From the NCBI GenBank assembly GCA_033239125.1, contig BSWB01000005.1:116808494-116872493 (forward strand): DNA of 64,000 nt, given 5' to 3'. The position numbers and the translations under genes were made by a program. Origin of the DNA: Fagopyrum homotropicum. Lineage: Eukaryota > Streptophyta > Magnoliopsida > Caryophyllales > Polygonaceae. Positions 1 through 12,820 of the stretch are shown here, in pieces (position 1 is the stretch's first letter; the number at the start of each line of letters is the position of its first letter). The notes below the pieces were generated by a model that did no database searches, had not been told where the DNA came from, and saw only the letters and a program-made list of their open reading frames with translations.

Positions 1-324
1 TAAAGATAGGATTAAAAACTAACAATTACCTTAAAGGATGTTTGAGAGCTTTTAAGGTAAGAAGATAAAACATAGTTGCCAAAATTAAAAGATCTTTGAC
101 CGGATCTTCTAGCATGCGCCAGATATGAAATATTGGGTGGAATCTCGGCCGAGATTCCTAAGTGTTGGCCGAAATTTTGCATATGCCATGCAACATTCCA
201 CTCTATCGATACCTCTCATGTTTGCAGCTTGTAAGCGAGCTTTCCTTGAGTTTCTCTTGCTCCTGGATTAGTGAATAGTCTATGTGATGTAGGTGTAGAC
301 GCTATCAAGAATGATCCCGCATCA
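1..324 (-). repeat. 3' LTR (partial) of the deleted gypsy-like element
   Basis: Collinear with 4333-4661, including the shared CGGATCTTCTAGCATGCGCC and a perfect 16-bp palindrome AATCTCGGCCGAGATT at 141-156. It ends CCCGCATCA, against CCCACATCA in the other copy. The rest of this LTR lies left of the window. Confidence 0.75.
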
Positions 325-708
325 TACTACCCTTCTTGAAAATGATTCGACCTCGAATCATAGTCTTGCTCATCACTAATCACACAATGACTCAAGTATG
401 ACAACTTCTGGACTAGATTAACTTTATGGGATGAAGTCATCAACTTCTTCTTTCTCATTCATTCCCTCTTAATATGTACATTTCTTGCTATGAACGGATT
501 CAGATTGTCGAACGGTTCATACTCCAAGTTCCTTGGTTCCCCTATAAGGTCTCTAGAACTTTGAAGCACTTGGGGCCTGAAAATTTTCATTATATTGTAC
601 AACAATGGAAAATCTCGGGTTGTCTCCTCAAATCTCGGGAGAGATTTCTTGTATGGGTTCGATATTCTCATTGTGATTAATTACATAGATCATATCGGAT
701 GATGAAAA

Positions 709-939
709 CTAAATGTATTCTTGGAGCTTTACTTCTCCTAGTTGCAACCAAGCTGAATCTCCTGGTTCAAATGACATTTCCTTGTGGATTTGAGGATCTC
801 TATCCGCAACTACTTTCCGTTCTTCCTCTAGCTTCGCACATGATTCCTTATAGACCCTTGTGACAACATCCTCCGGTTTTCCTACAATCACAATTAAGCG
901 TTCCACTAAAGGTAACGGTATAAGATCAAAGAAAGTCAT
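709..939 (-). pseudogene. Integrase C-terminal remnant of the gypsy-like element
   Basis: A 76-residue frame ends in text typical of the tail of plant gypsy integrases: FDLIPLPLVERL, then a charged helix with LEEER, then FEPGDSAWLQLGE. This matches the usual pattern of 'PLDLLPLP', a coiled charged stretch, and 'FxxGDxVWVHLRKER'. The conserved final RKERFP is degraded. There is no catalytic core next to it, so this is a relic. Confidence 0.55.
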
Positions 940-1576
940 GGAGAATAACTTAATTACAAAATCATCATAGTTTAACGCTAGATATGGATCATCATTCCTA
1001 GAGTAAGCACAACTAATAGGAGATAACCATATAATATAAAAAAATGTAACGACTCCCCTTCTTAGCTTTAGCTAACTCTTCAAATAAGCGCACATTAATG
1101 TCTTTCTTTGGAGCTTTCTTCCATATGAGTAATTCTTGATCAAAACTCCTAGGAATGATGTTGACGAGTGGATGCTTCTTATATAACTCTCTCTCAAGGC
1201 TAGAAAGAAACCTTGAAGGGTTGAGATGTGGAACTGCAGATTGTAATTAAAACAACCTACGATAGTAGACAATCTCGGGTAGTAATCTCGGCCAAGATTT
1301 GTGAAATTTGGCTGAGATTTCTTCTTTGGAATAAATTCGTGCTTTCCTATGCCAAGGTCTTGTCCTTATCATGGTCAAACTTCCTTCTCCGCATTCCTCC
1401 GGCATTCTCGGCTCATAGATTGCGTGTGTGTTGTCCCTCTTGACATCCGTCACTTGCAATCCTACGATAAAACTTACTCGCTTCCTCTTGGACAATGGTG
1501 GTAAGATTAGGATTTGCAAGAAATAATGTATCAACAAGGTCATGGACATGCAAAGTATACAACAATCTATGCAACC

Positions 1577-2635
1577 TCAAACTTTCATTAGCAATCTCAT
1601 ACATACATACTTCTTATGTGAATCTAATAATGCCACAACTTGGGGATGCACTACATAAAACTCTTTATGCTTTTCCTTAGGGTTTTTAAAAGGCTTTATG
1701 TATGGACTTGAAGGCAAAACAAAATCTAGCTCACAATTCAAAGATGTATGCAACAACTTAGGCTCATGCACATCACAATCAAAAGATGAATGCAACAACT
1801 TAGGCTCATGCACATTGCTAACGAGAGAATGATCATTCATACTTGTATCCATGTCATGCTCATCATCAATAATCAAATCAAACTCATGCTTAGAGGTTTC
1901 CACACTAGTCTCATTATGTAACACAATAGTATATTCTGATTCCAACAAATCCGCATTATCATGCGTAGAAGAAGGTTTATAATCACTAACCTTTTCAGTT
2001 TGGGTAACCTCCATTAAGGCGATCAACCGGTTACATATTTCTTCAAACTCATTTTCGGGCTTCTTTGCAGGTTCATCAATCTTAATCGAAGATTTCCGGG
2101 CTTGGATTACTTGTGGTTCTATCCTTGGGTAAAATTCCTCGTCATGTACAAATTTATTATGCGTTGGAGGAGATTTATATGAGTCATAATAGTGTTCTCT
2201 CCTTAGGCGCTGATCATACCTATGACAACCCCTCTCATTCTCGAGTTCTTGAAAATCAACAAGCTATAGAGCATTAGGCATATCATGATACTGACTTGAA
2301 TATCTCATACCTTGCTCATAATGGATTCGTGGATGTGGTTCCGGGACTAGAGTTCTATACAGAATACGTGAACGTCCATCATCCTTATTCACGGATCTCC
2401 GTTGAGGAATGTAACTATAAAGTCTTGATTGGGGCATATCTCAACCAAAATCTCGGGTGAGGTTTTGCACTGGGGGCCGAGATTTTCCACTGGTTTGAGC
2501 TTCGTAATCTTCTAAGCGTTGGTTCAAGTTGTCAAGTTGTTCCGTGAGTTGTTTTAGCATGGCTTGACCCTCGGGGTTGTCTAACTCACCGCCTTGTGAC
2601 CTCATATGGTCTTTAGATCTATACATCCTGCACAA
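1577..2635 (-). pseudogene. Broken gag-like reading frame of the gypsy-like element
   Basis: Minus-strand frames at 2441-2635 and 1577-2026 and the stop-interrupted stretch between them read as one charged, low-complexity polypeptide. It begins with a coiled-coil-like segment (LKQLTEQLDNLNQRLEDYE) and continues through RYDQRLRREHYYDSYKSPP to an acidic tail. This is the composition and place (between PBS and pol) of a plant gypsy gag. No zinc knuckle is visible. Several stops and shifts make it non-functional. Confidence 0.5.
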
Positions 2636-3674
2636 TCACATATAGTAACAACAACCACGTGAAGTTAGTGAAAACAAGTGTCTCTTACTTGTTTTCTCTC
2701 TCACTCACATGTTGTTGTGAATCACAAGCTAATTTGTTGTAATTGCTTTGGATGGATTAAAACTTCTTTACCAATCGATGCACTAGCTTCCACTAGAACT
2801 TCCTTTGATGCCACAAGTAGTCAACTTGTGTTCGGAAGAAGGTTCTTGTGTTGGAAAATAGTGAAAGGATTCCTGTTGTAGGTCTCTTCACACAATTGAT
2901 CTCAAGGTAGAAAGAATATTATAAGTATGACGAACTAGTATGATAGAAAGTATAAATACTAACTAACACATCCAAAGAATCGACTCAATGTGTTTAGATT
3001 AGAAGAGAGGTTTAAGAAAAGGCACACAAGAGAGAAAGAAGAGAGAAAGAACGTACCTTGAGTTTGTGCAGTTAGAAAGAGAAATAGTCGGAATTGGTTT
3101 TGGGTACGGCTAGGACTCTTAATTGGATCAATGTTGGTACAAAAACTCTTCTTCTAATGTACTATTGCACAAGGTGCACTTGGATTTTTCAGATTATGCC
3201 TCAAAAATTTCGCAAAAATTGGACAACAGTAGCTTTCTCGGGTGAAATCTCGGCTGAAATCTCTTATGAATTGGCCGAGATTGTTGAAAAATCGATGTTT
3301 TATGTCGACGCTCATCAATCACCTTTGAGGCTGCTACTCCTAGGTTGCCTTGTGATCTTTAACTGTTGGAGAAGCGTATATAACGTTGCTTTGACAAAGA
3401 TGGACAAGATCTCACCTACTAGATAATATCTCAACTTTTTAAGCACAAACTTTGTTCGCACTTTCCGTAGGGTTGAGTGAGTTTTCAAAGTTAATGGTTG
3501 GCTTGTGTTTGGTTGTGGTGTTTCTCTCTTCTAAAACTTGCACAAGTCAACACACGTTAATCTTAAATAATCTCGCAAAGATGGCGAACAAGAAAAGACT
3601 CAACTTTTATATGACTCAAATAACACTCAAAATAAAATTTGACTCAAACCCGAGATGAACTTCAATCACTTAGC

Positions 3675-3685
3675 CGATACCACTT
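3675..3685 (-). other. Primer-binding site of the deleted gypsy-like element
   Basis: The minus strand reads TGGTATCGGCT directly next to the 5' LTR end. Its first seven bases match the initiator-Met tRNA complement (TGGTATCAGAG) used by many plant LTR elements. It decides the orientation of the element. Confidence 0.6.
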
Positions 3686-4661
3686 TGATGTGGGGTTGAT
3701 GTCACAATTCCCGATCTAGATTGAAAGTCCTCAAATTGAACAACACAATGAATCTCGGGTAACTTAGACAAAATCTCGGGCGAGATTTAGGCAAGAACAT
3801 GCCGAGATTTCTTGTAAATCAGGATGCGGAATAATGGATGATATGGAAAGATAAGAAGATGATAATATGGAATGATAGATGATAAATATAGGAAGATAAG
3901 ACTATTATAAGACTTGCAAAGAACCTTGACCAATTATGTGTCAAAACCCGATACAAAGAATTACCTTTCAACATTCCTTCTTTAACATTGCACAAGCCTT
4001 CTAGAAAAGACAAGCACAAGGAGGGACTAGTCTAACTTGTAGCACCAACCTTCAAAAAGATAAACATACACAAGACCAACTTAACAATGATTGACAACTT
4101 TTCAAATAAAAAGTCTCCTTTTGATTGAATAGAAATGATAAGATGCAAACTTCATGAATGAAGTCACACAAGTGTCTAGTGTGGAAATCAAAGTCAAATT
4201 GAGCTATCTAACAATCTCCCCCTTAAGGCATATTTATAAGGGAGATCTCCTATGTAAAGTAGGAAATATATCTTTAAAAGATAATTTAGGAAAAGATATC
4301 TTTAAAAAATAATCTATAAAATATATAAAATAATCTCAAAGATAGGATCAAAAGCTAACAATTACCTTAAAGGATATTTGAGAGTTTTTAAGGTAAGAAG
4401 ATAAAAAGATAGTTGCCAAAACTAAAAGATATTTGGCCGGATCTTCTAGCATGCGCCAGAGACGAAATATCGGGTGAAATCTCGGCCGAGATTCCTGAGT
4501 GTTGGCCGAGATTTTGCATATGTCATGCAATCCTCCACTCTATCGATTCCTCACATGTTTGTAGTTTGTAAGCGACCTTTCCTTGAGTTTCTCTTGCTCT
4601 TGGATTAATGAATATTCCATGAGATGTAGGTGTAGATGTTATCAAGGATGGTCCCACATCA
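3686..4661 (-). repeat. 5' LTR (complete, 976 bp) of the deleted gypsy-like element
   Basis: Bounded by TGATGTGGG and CCCACATCA. It contains several copies of the AATCTCGG/CCGAGATT motif, including the perfect palindrome at 4478-4493. It matches 1-324 over its last third. Confidence 0.75.
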
Positions 4662-5253
4662 CATAATGTTCATCTATTACAATTTTCTAACTACTTGTTT
4701 TTGTCAACATCGTCTACATGTTTTTTTTGGTAGGATCTAATATATGTTACAGGCTCGTTGTACGCGGACAACGGAGGAAATATAGGATGAGTTACAAAGG
4801 CTTGTTGACGGGTAGTGGGTCATCGGTCACCACTTGATCTTTCTCAAGTCTGGGCCTCGCAACAATAATATTTATGACGTTTATCTTTTATATTGGGATG
4901 ATATTTTGTATTTAGTTGGAGTATGTATGAGATTTTGGTTGAAATTTTATGATACATTTATGATTTTATGTTAGGATGTTATGTTATTATGTTATTACGC
5001 TATTCCATTTCGGTTACAACTGACCATTAAACTCCATTAAAGTTCTATCATTATATATAAGCAATAACATATATTATTTTGGGAGAATTTCAACACTTAT
5101 GAGTAACCAATAATAACTAATTTGAACATTTACTTCAATGCAGTCGATCCACGTTGAAGTTGAAACATTTCAACGTTACTTCATTGAGTTTCAAAATTTA
5201 CAATATAATCGGAATGCGTTGAAATTGTACAGCTATTGTTTTTTATGGTCGTG

Positions 5254-5299
<46 letters not shown>

Positions 5300-5754
5300 C
5301 CTGTATATATAATACTATGATAATTTATAACAAAGGTAGTAATCCGCCTATGTAATAGATGAGGTGATTTATTAAAATATTAAACAACTGTATAAGATCA
5401 GATCTAAGAAACTATAAGCTTTTATTTGCTATGCCGAAAAGAAAGCCTTTCGAAGGCTTCATATAGTCAACTTATTTTTAATATGTATAAAATTATAATT
5501 AACGCTATATTATAAAATTAAGAATATGATTTTTGCATTGAAGAAGACACGTGGATCGCACGTGACCTCTTCAAAACTTCAGGTAGAGCGTCGTTACACG
5601 CGTCGGAAGCGCGTAAGAGCGAGCGATACGTGCACTGGTAGGAGACATCCAACAATGTCAATGAGCAGCGAAATATTAAAATAAAAATAAAAATAAAAAC
5701 CGGCGTACTTTTCATTACGGAGCAGCACGAAGCAGAGGGAAGTCGTATGCCATT
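4662..5754. other. Intergenic DNA between the gypsy-like element and SPPL
   Basis: AT-rich, with no supported gene. It holds a (TA)n microsatellite at about 5256-5296. Short frames here have no recognisable domains. The last few hundred bases should include the SPPL promoter, but I see no unambiguous TATA box. Confidence 0.5.
5256..5296. repeat. (TA)n microsatellite
   Basis: An uninterrupted run of about 20 TA units. Confidence 0.95.
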
Positions 5755-5756
5755 TT

Positions 5757-5803
5757 GTCCTCCTTCTCTTCCCTCCCTTTTTCATCTCTTCTCTCTCCTT
5801 CTT
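5757..5803 (+). promoter_or_regulatory. Pyrimidine-rich leader (Y patch) of SPPL
   Basis: A nearly pure C/T stretch (CTTCTCTTCCCTCCC and similar) ends about 70 bp before the SPPL start codon. Such Y patches mark plant core promoters and 5' leaders. The assignment to SPPL rests on position and orientation. Confidence 0.45.
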
Positions 5804-5873
5804 GTACGGAAGCCTCAGGGTTCGAAGACGACCAAACTCCACAGTTGATTGTTCTGGCGTCTGATTGGGATTC

Positions 5874-8800
5874 ATGAAGTTTCATGTTGTTGCCACTTTT
5901 CTTGTTTCCGTTCTCTGTGCCTGCTGGCTTTCTACGGTGTTCGCCGCTGACGTAATGCACATCAACGACGTTGCTCGTCAGCCCCCAGGCTGCCAGAACA
6001 ATTTCGTCCTTGTGAGCTTCATCCTCTCTCCCTCTTTTGATTTTCCTCGGGATGTCAAATTTGACTTTCCGATTTGCTATTTTGTTTACATATATAGGTA
6101 TCTTGTGATTGATTTTTGTCGATTTCTTTACCTCTTCAATGATTGACTTCTGTGCTTCGGTGATCGCTTTTTCTACTAGGCTAATCAGCATCTCCTCGAG
6201 TTTGATTAGGTAATAAAAACAAATTTTTTCATTGTCAATTTAAATAACTTTAATCGAGATTACAACTTAACTAAAATCAGCTGACCAATGTTTTGACAGT
6301 ATTGATATTGGTTGACGGCATGATTTTATTACTTCTCTTCTTCAATAAAAGGTCTTTTTATCCCCGTCATTGAATTGTGTAATATGAGGTTCAGATTTGA
6401 ATATCTTTTCTGGTGTATTGATCCAAAATTGGAATTTAAAACATGGTTATGCTCAGTGGACTCTCATGATCTAGAAAAGTTTACTGCAATCTTTTAGATT
6501 GGGCATTTATATGATATTATGATGCCTGTGTTATGCGGAATTGCCTTCTTTTGCTGCTTGCTGAAAGATATTGCATAATTTTGTTTTTGTACCAAGAAGC
6601 AAGATTTTGATGAAGCTAGTTTTCATCTCTATATGTTAAAATTTAAAATTAGTCTTTTATGGGCGCAAATTTCGATTAGATTTAGGCGGGGGGATCTCAT
6701 TTTGATTGCCCGAGGTTTATAAATTAGTCTCTTGGTCAATGTCGAGAAAAATGATAAATGATATTGTTGTGTTTGGACATTCATAACGGGTCTTATAGAT
6801 TGATAATGTGAAATTTGTACCTCTTCCTGTTTTGGTAGGTAAAAGTTCCAGTTTTGGTTGGCGGGGAGCAAGTACGTGAGTATATTGGTATAGGAGCTAG
6901 CTTCGGGCCTACATTGCAAAATAAGGAGAATAGCGTGATCGAAACAAAAGTTATACTTTCTGACTCTTCAGATTCTTGCAGCACAAGCACAAACAAGGTC
7001 TTCTTTGTGATTACCTTCCAACCATGAAGTTATGCATTGCATTAAAATGATAGTTGAACTATCTTTAAAGTTTCTTATCAGCTCTGTTCTTAAATTTGAT
7101 TGATAGCTTGCTGGTGAGGTTATTCTCGTAGACCGTGGTAACTGCAGTTTCACCGCAAAGACAAAAAATGCAGAAGATGCTCGTGCTTCAGCTGTTCTTA
7201 TCGTGAACAATGACACAAGTGTGTTTGCCCAATTCTCTTCCGATCGCTTCTATTTTTCACATTGCAATGAAGTGGTGATACTCTCAGTAACAATCCAAAT
7301 CATTATTTCATTTGCAACAAATAAAAGTACTGTAGATCAATTCTAAGAAAAAATGGATCGGTGTAAAATCATCATGATGGTTTGTGCTGTGTAAATGATT
7401 AGTTTTTCTTGATGCTGTAAAGTGGTGATGCCAACGTTACCTAAGGAATTTGAATACTTAAAGGGTCTAAATATGGTGAGAAAGGGAGTTTGATGGCCTT
7501 AAGGTTGCCATGGGGAAATTTCCCCTAGTATTCATTCAACATCACATTTTTTTTGTTCTTTTGACAAAATTTAACGTTATATGGTTCTAATCAATAATTT
7601 TAGCACAAGAACAAGAAATTTATAAAAGAAAGCACTGTATGAAGTGCTACCTCGTTTTCTAAGTTAAAAATGGAGAAACCTAAGTGAGTCTGTTCTTTAT
7701 TGGCAGGAAGTTTTACAGATTCAGTGGCTAGTCAATGTAATTTTGAGCTCAACCTATTGGCATCGTTTATGCAGGTCTTTTCAAAATGGTTTGTGAAGAT
7801 AATGCGGATACAAATATTACTATTCCTGCTGTCATGCTTCCACTAGATGCTGGGGAAGAATTGAAAGCCCTTCTGTATAACCATTCAGCGGGTGAGACTA
7901 GTGGCATGTTTTTAGCAGCAGATAATCTTCTAAATCTAGTTGTGTTTTTGGTACGAGCTGAGCTTATAGAATGTACCAAGGTATTCTGTATCATGAAACA
8001 ATTTTCTCATGCTTTATGATTGTATCACATTCACAGAGAGCATTTCCTTGTTTTTTTTTTAGTTTCTGTGGAGCTATACTCCTGCACACGGCCCCAAGTT
8101 GATGTTGCAGAAGTTTTTCTTTGGCTGATGGCTCTTGGTATCATCTTATGTGCATCGTATTGGTCTGCATGGACTGCCAAGGAAGCAGCTATTGAGATGG
8201 ATAAACAATTGAAGGTGATTGTGATTTTTAAATTGCTTACGAAGAAGCTTGAAGTGTACTTTTACGTCTGAAAGGGCCATATTCTCAGTCCTTGGATATC
8301 ATTCAAATGTTTCTTTCATCAGAACTGATTTATACCTATGCATTTCATGTAGGATGCTTCAGATGAATTCATAGCTAACCAAAGCGCTATTTCAAAGGGT
8401 TTCGTGGATATCACTATTACATCAGCAATTCTCTTTGTTGTGGCTGCTTCATGTTTCTTGCTATTGCTATACAAATTTATGTCGGTGTGGTTTCTTGACC
8501 TTCTATTGGTTCTCTTTTGCATCGGTGGTTTTGAGGTGAGTTCGTTTCGTACTTTTGTGCATAGTGAGTGCAGTTATGCTGACAATGAACAACTTATTTT
8601 CTTTTATGAGGAAGAAACTTGCCTAAATTGTAGCATAATATATGAGCATGACCTTCATTTTGTTAAGTGCTAGGTAATTGTAAAAACTAAATATAAAATC
8701 TTCGTCCAAAAAAATTGAAAGAAATATAGAGAATGTCATGTTTCCGCATCGATAATAAACAAACACGCAGTCTAGTATATAAGGTCGGTGCTCTAATCCT

Positions 8801-11800
8801 ACTGCCTATTGGTTTTAGGACATAATCTCGCCGAACTTATGTGTTAGGCTTGGACCTAACACGCATGTGCATTAACCATGTCTTAGGCATTAGCATCTTA
8901 GTTAAGCTAGACATGAATATGTTTATGGAGAATCCAGCTCATAATATTGTCAAATTAGTGGAACTTCTCGAGAAGAGTGATGAAATGAATCTTCTTTAGG
9001 CACTATTTGAAGTCGGTTGGAAGAAACTCTAGAGCTTTAACAGATCCTTCTACAAGTTGCTGCAGTGCTTTTTATTTAAGCTGCATATATGTGGTCTTTA
9101 AGCTTTCATATATGGTGTTTAATCTCTAAACCACCTTCGCATATATTTTAGTAAGCGAATGACTGTCCATTTGCATTACTAGCATATATGTTCTTCATAT
9201 GAGAGTGCTGAACTTGCTTATAGTAGTTATAGCTTTCTTCTAATGCTATGTTTGAAATCATCTTACTATTTTTTCTGTGTTGTTTCACAGGGCTTACAGA
9301 CTTGCTTTGTGTTTTTGCTCTCAAGGTATTTTCCTTACTGGAGTTGTAGGTTGCATAGACTTTGTTCTGTGCTTTGGTATCCTCATTCCTTTAAACCCAC
9401 TAGAATTGGAATAACATGTAAAATATGCTGGGATTTGTGAGTTTACATTAGCTTATGAGAGCATTTCCATCAATGTAAATTAGAGTAACACTATTAAAAA
9501 TAAAATGAGAAAAATGAGTATCACTTGTTGGATTTGTTTAGTAAATCAATGCTAATGAGTGGGGGAAGTCTTTTGAAGATGAAACTGTTGTTATGACTTG
9601 AATACTATTTGGCATGCTTCGGGGAATCACACAATTCAGAGAATAGCACAGGGTCTCGTTGCCCGGTCAGTGAGTCAGGGGGGGCGAGGGGGTGAAGCCC
9701 CCTGCCTGGGGTCCGGGGGCAGAGACGCTCCTGCAGCTGACAGTATGCGATCTTCATGATTGGACTTCCCCGATCTAAAGGGGAGCTTGTGCGCTAGAAG
9801 AACAAACAGGTCGTGTTCTACCATCAGGTCATACTTCCAGAGGCATACCGAGTAGGTTTAGGATTCTTAGATCTGAAGTCCTAAATAAACAGACATTATA
9901 GAGCCTAACCAAATCATTTAAACATCTATTATCATATCTGGAAGGCTATATGCTTCAGTCTTTAGTCTGAAATACTCCTCAACAGTATAGCCTTTGTCTG
10001 TAGAAGCAGCCAGCTTTGCATGAATGACATAAATCTGTGTTCAGTCCTATCTATTCGTTTGTGTTTGTTATCTTTCTCACGTATGTTCTTACAAAAACAT
10101 CTCTCCACTTATTAATATTGATTTAATGCAAATCCTGACAAATGTTGTCCAATTTAATTGATATACTTGTGTCACTTTATAATACATGGATGGAGATGCT
10201 GTTAGATTAGTTGACTCTGTTTACTGTGTCACTGGCTTAAAATGACTTCTTTTTTCTGGTTATTAAAAAGCTTTAAGCCTTTCATTTGCTGCTGTTGGCT
10301 TCCATAGTTTACTACAAATGATTCATCGTTTAGTATGTAAGCTTTTGCTGCTCAAATGTAAACTTTGTTCATATCTTCATGTGATCGATTCTTGATGTAT
10401 AATAGAAGTTATCATATTTCATCTTGTTCAGTTGTCAAAGAACCTTACCTTCCTGATAATAAAAATCTTCTGAATCATTGTAACATGCCAGAATTGCTGT
10501 GAGCTCACGATAGTAGGAATTGTTACGCCGTTGCCTCATTAAATTGCCAAGTGATGGTGAAGTAATAAAAAGCTTCGTCACACATACTTGGAAGTTTGAA
10601 AATAAACTTTAGTACTGATGGTGAAAAAACCTTGTAGGTTCAGGTGGTTTGAACGTTATGCAATGTCAACTATTAAGGTGCCCTGTCTGGGACTGGTCTC
10701 ACATCTGACCATTGTTGTTTCTCCATTCTGCCTGGTATTCTCTGCTGTCTGGGCTGTTTACCACCGACGCAAATACTTGGCTTGGATAGGTCAAGACATC
10801 CTGGTGAGATGGAGAGTGACTTTTATATTATGATCTTCAAAATCTACATATAGTATCTTCTTTCCTTTGCAATTCTCGTTTTTTATTGCACTTTCATGGA
10901 TTTGTATCTACATGAGAGCCACTTTCTTGTCACGTTGTCTATCCCCCTCAGTCTTCTTTGATATAGGAGCATTTAGCTGACTATTGCATATGTGTTTCTC
11001 TGTCTTCGATGTTGAATTCAATTGCAATTATATCAATAGGTAATGGCCATTCCAAATGAATCTGGAATAACCACACCATTCTTCCATGCTATGGAGTATC
11101 ACTCATTTAGATGAATGATGAAATTGCATGTTTCACGGAGGAAAACAACTCAGGAGACTGTTAAGTGCATTTGCTTTGAACTAAAGAAATAAATAATTCT
11201 CTCTTGGCAGGGTATTGCTTTGATCCTCACCGTGCTTCAAATTGTTCGAGTACCTAATCTTAAGGTGACACATCAAAATGTCCTTTGTTGAATAAAATAT
11301 GCTGTTATGCGGTGATGTCAGCTTGTGTCATGATTGTACCAGGTTGGGACTATTCTTCTAAGCTTGGCATTCTTGTATGATATATTTTGGGTGTTCGTCT
11401 CGAAGCCATTGTTCCATGAGAGTGTGATGATTGCAGTAAGTATCGTATGCCAATACTACCATTTGAAAAGATAAAGCTAGTCCGTCTCTTGATAACACAC
11501 ATAAATTCTACCCAAACCCTGAATAGGTTGCTCAAGGCGGTACAAGTGGAGAAGATGGGATTCCGATGCTGTTGAAAATTCCACGTATGTTTGATCCTTG
11601 GGGTGGTTACAGTGTCATTGGGTTCGGCGATATCATATTACCCGGACTTGTACTAGCCTTCTCACTAAGGTCAGGGAATCCTGTTGATTTAGTGTTTTCC
11701 AAATTGTCTTACTAATATTTTGTCACTGAAACGGATGAGAAACAAACTAAAGAGAGTTGATGGATATGCAGGTATGATTGGCTGTCAAATAAGAGCCTAA

Positions 11801-12820
11801 GAGGTGGATACTTCTTGTACGCAATGTCAGCTTATGGTCTAGGTAAGGAAAATTACTGCATATATGATCCTGGGAGAAGGGAGTTCTTTCCAGTCCGAAG
11901 ACGTGTCCATGAAGACGATGAAATGCAAATTTCACATATTGATGCTGGCATGTAACTTGTGTCAATGTCATTGCAGGTCTCCTGATAACATATGTGGCTC
12001 TGAACATGATGAGTGGACATGGCCAGCCAGCTTTACTCTACATTGTCCCCTTCACCCTTGGTAAGTTCATTCTATACCCCTTAGGGCCTGTTTGGCATAT
12101 AAGTATATGGATATCAAATTGAATATTGATATACTGTCCTAATACATTTTTCTGATCTTTTGATAAACTCCAAAAACTAGACATATCAATTTATAAGATG
12201 TTGGATATTAATCTCATACCCATATCCAGGACGGAGTAAAAAATTTTCGATGGATGGACGGAATTTTACTACTTGCTATATATATATAGTTAGCACTTTA
12301 GCTCTATTAAATAAAGAGCATGTTATGTGAACATATAAAATATAAATTTATTAACTAATGCTCCGTAAATATCCATCTAAAATTTAGTTACCGTTATTAT
12401 TGCCATGAGACAAAGAAATGTAGACTAAGTCACATCACATCAATGAAGTACAAATATCATAAGTAAATTTTTTTTTTTTTTTGCTGATTTCTAGTTGAAT
12501 AAAGAAATGGATATGATGTAAAAATATGGAGTTAGGGTGGGCCACTGCCTAGTGAGCCCACCCCTTAAATCCACCTCTGGGCCATATCTTGATACCGATA
12601 TCGATATATATGATATCCGTATGAGGAGATGTATACATTAAAGGGTGATTACTGATTAGTAATAGAAACTGAAAGTTTCCGGTGATCTTTTCCTGCAGGC
12701 ACACTGTTGACGTTGGCAAAGAAGAGAGGGGAGCTTGAGATAATGTGGACAAGAGGAGAACCAAAGAGGGTGTGCTCACATATGAAACAACATTCTGGTG
12801 AACTTGAACAATCTCAATGA
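5874..12820 (+). CDS. SPPL2/SPPL4: Signal peptide peptidase-like intramembrane aspartic protease (SPPL2/SPPL4 class)
   Basis: A GxGD-type aspartic protease that cleaves membrane-spanning helices of type II proteins in endosomal/Golgi-type membranes. Fourteen exons join in phase to give 540 aa: 5874-6011, 6839-6997, 7107-7218, 7775-7891, 8063-8214, 8353-8535, 9291-9325, 10644-10803, 11211-11264, 11343-11435, 11527-11669, 11772-11842, 11977-12060, 12699-12820. All introns are GT-AG. The order is: signal peptide (about 1-24), Cys-bearing luminal PA domain (about 80-175, with sequons NIT at 150 and NHS at 172), then nine predicted membrane helices. Catalytic motifs are YD (Asp383, LYDIFW), GFGD (Asp436) and QPALL (PAL, 490-492), all intact. 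The length equals Arabidopsis SPPL2. The ATG at 5874 is chosen because it opens the hydrophobic signal sequence. SPPL2 and SPPL4 cannot be told apart without a tree. Confidence 0.93.
9645..9740. other. GC-rich block inside SPPL intron 7
   Basis: A G/C-rich stretch sits within an otherwise AT-rich 1318-bp intron (9326-10643). It contains the hairpin GGGGGTGAAGCCCCC and the echo GGGGTCCGGGGGC. It looks like a short inserted repeat, but no terminal repeats or duplication were found. Confidence 0.4.
12227..12580. mobile_element. Small non-autonomous hAT-like element in SPPL intron 13
   Basis: About 354 bp with imperfect terminal inverted repeats: left CAGGACGGAGTAAA, right reverse complement CCAGAGGTGGATTTAA. 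These resemble the common plant hAT end 'CAGNGGCGGA'. It is flanked by CCCATATC (12219-12226) and GCCATATC (12581-12588), a 7/8 match to an 8-bp hAT duplication. It lies wholly inside an intron and does not touch splice sites. Confidence 0.55.

Larger units (their letters stand above)
1..4661 (-). mobile_element. Internally deleted Ty3/gypsy-like LTR retrotransposon, truncated by the window edge
   Basis: Two direct repeats (1-324 and 3686-4661) flank an internal region of about 3.4 kb. The complete right copy starts TGATGTGGG and ends CCCACATCA, a perfect 9-bp terminal inverted repeat of the TG...CA type. Read on the minus strand, the right copy is the 5' LTR. It is followed by a primer-binding-like TGGTATCGGCT (3675-3685), then a broken gag-like frame, then an integrase C-terminal-like fragment, then a purine-rich AAGAAGGG just before the 3' LTR. 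No protease, reverse transcriptase or RNase H is recognisable. This is therefore a large deletion derivative (LARD-like). The outer target duplication cannot be tested because the left end is outside the window. Confidence 0.75.

Noticed and set aside
5865..5873. Upstream TTG start for SPPL, three codons earlier
   Set aside because: A plant nuclear gene would use the ATG at 5874, which opens the signal peptide.
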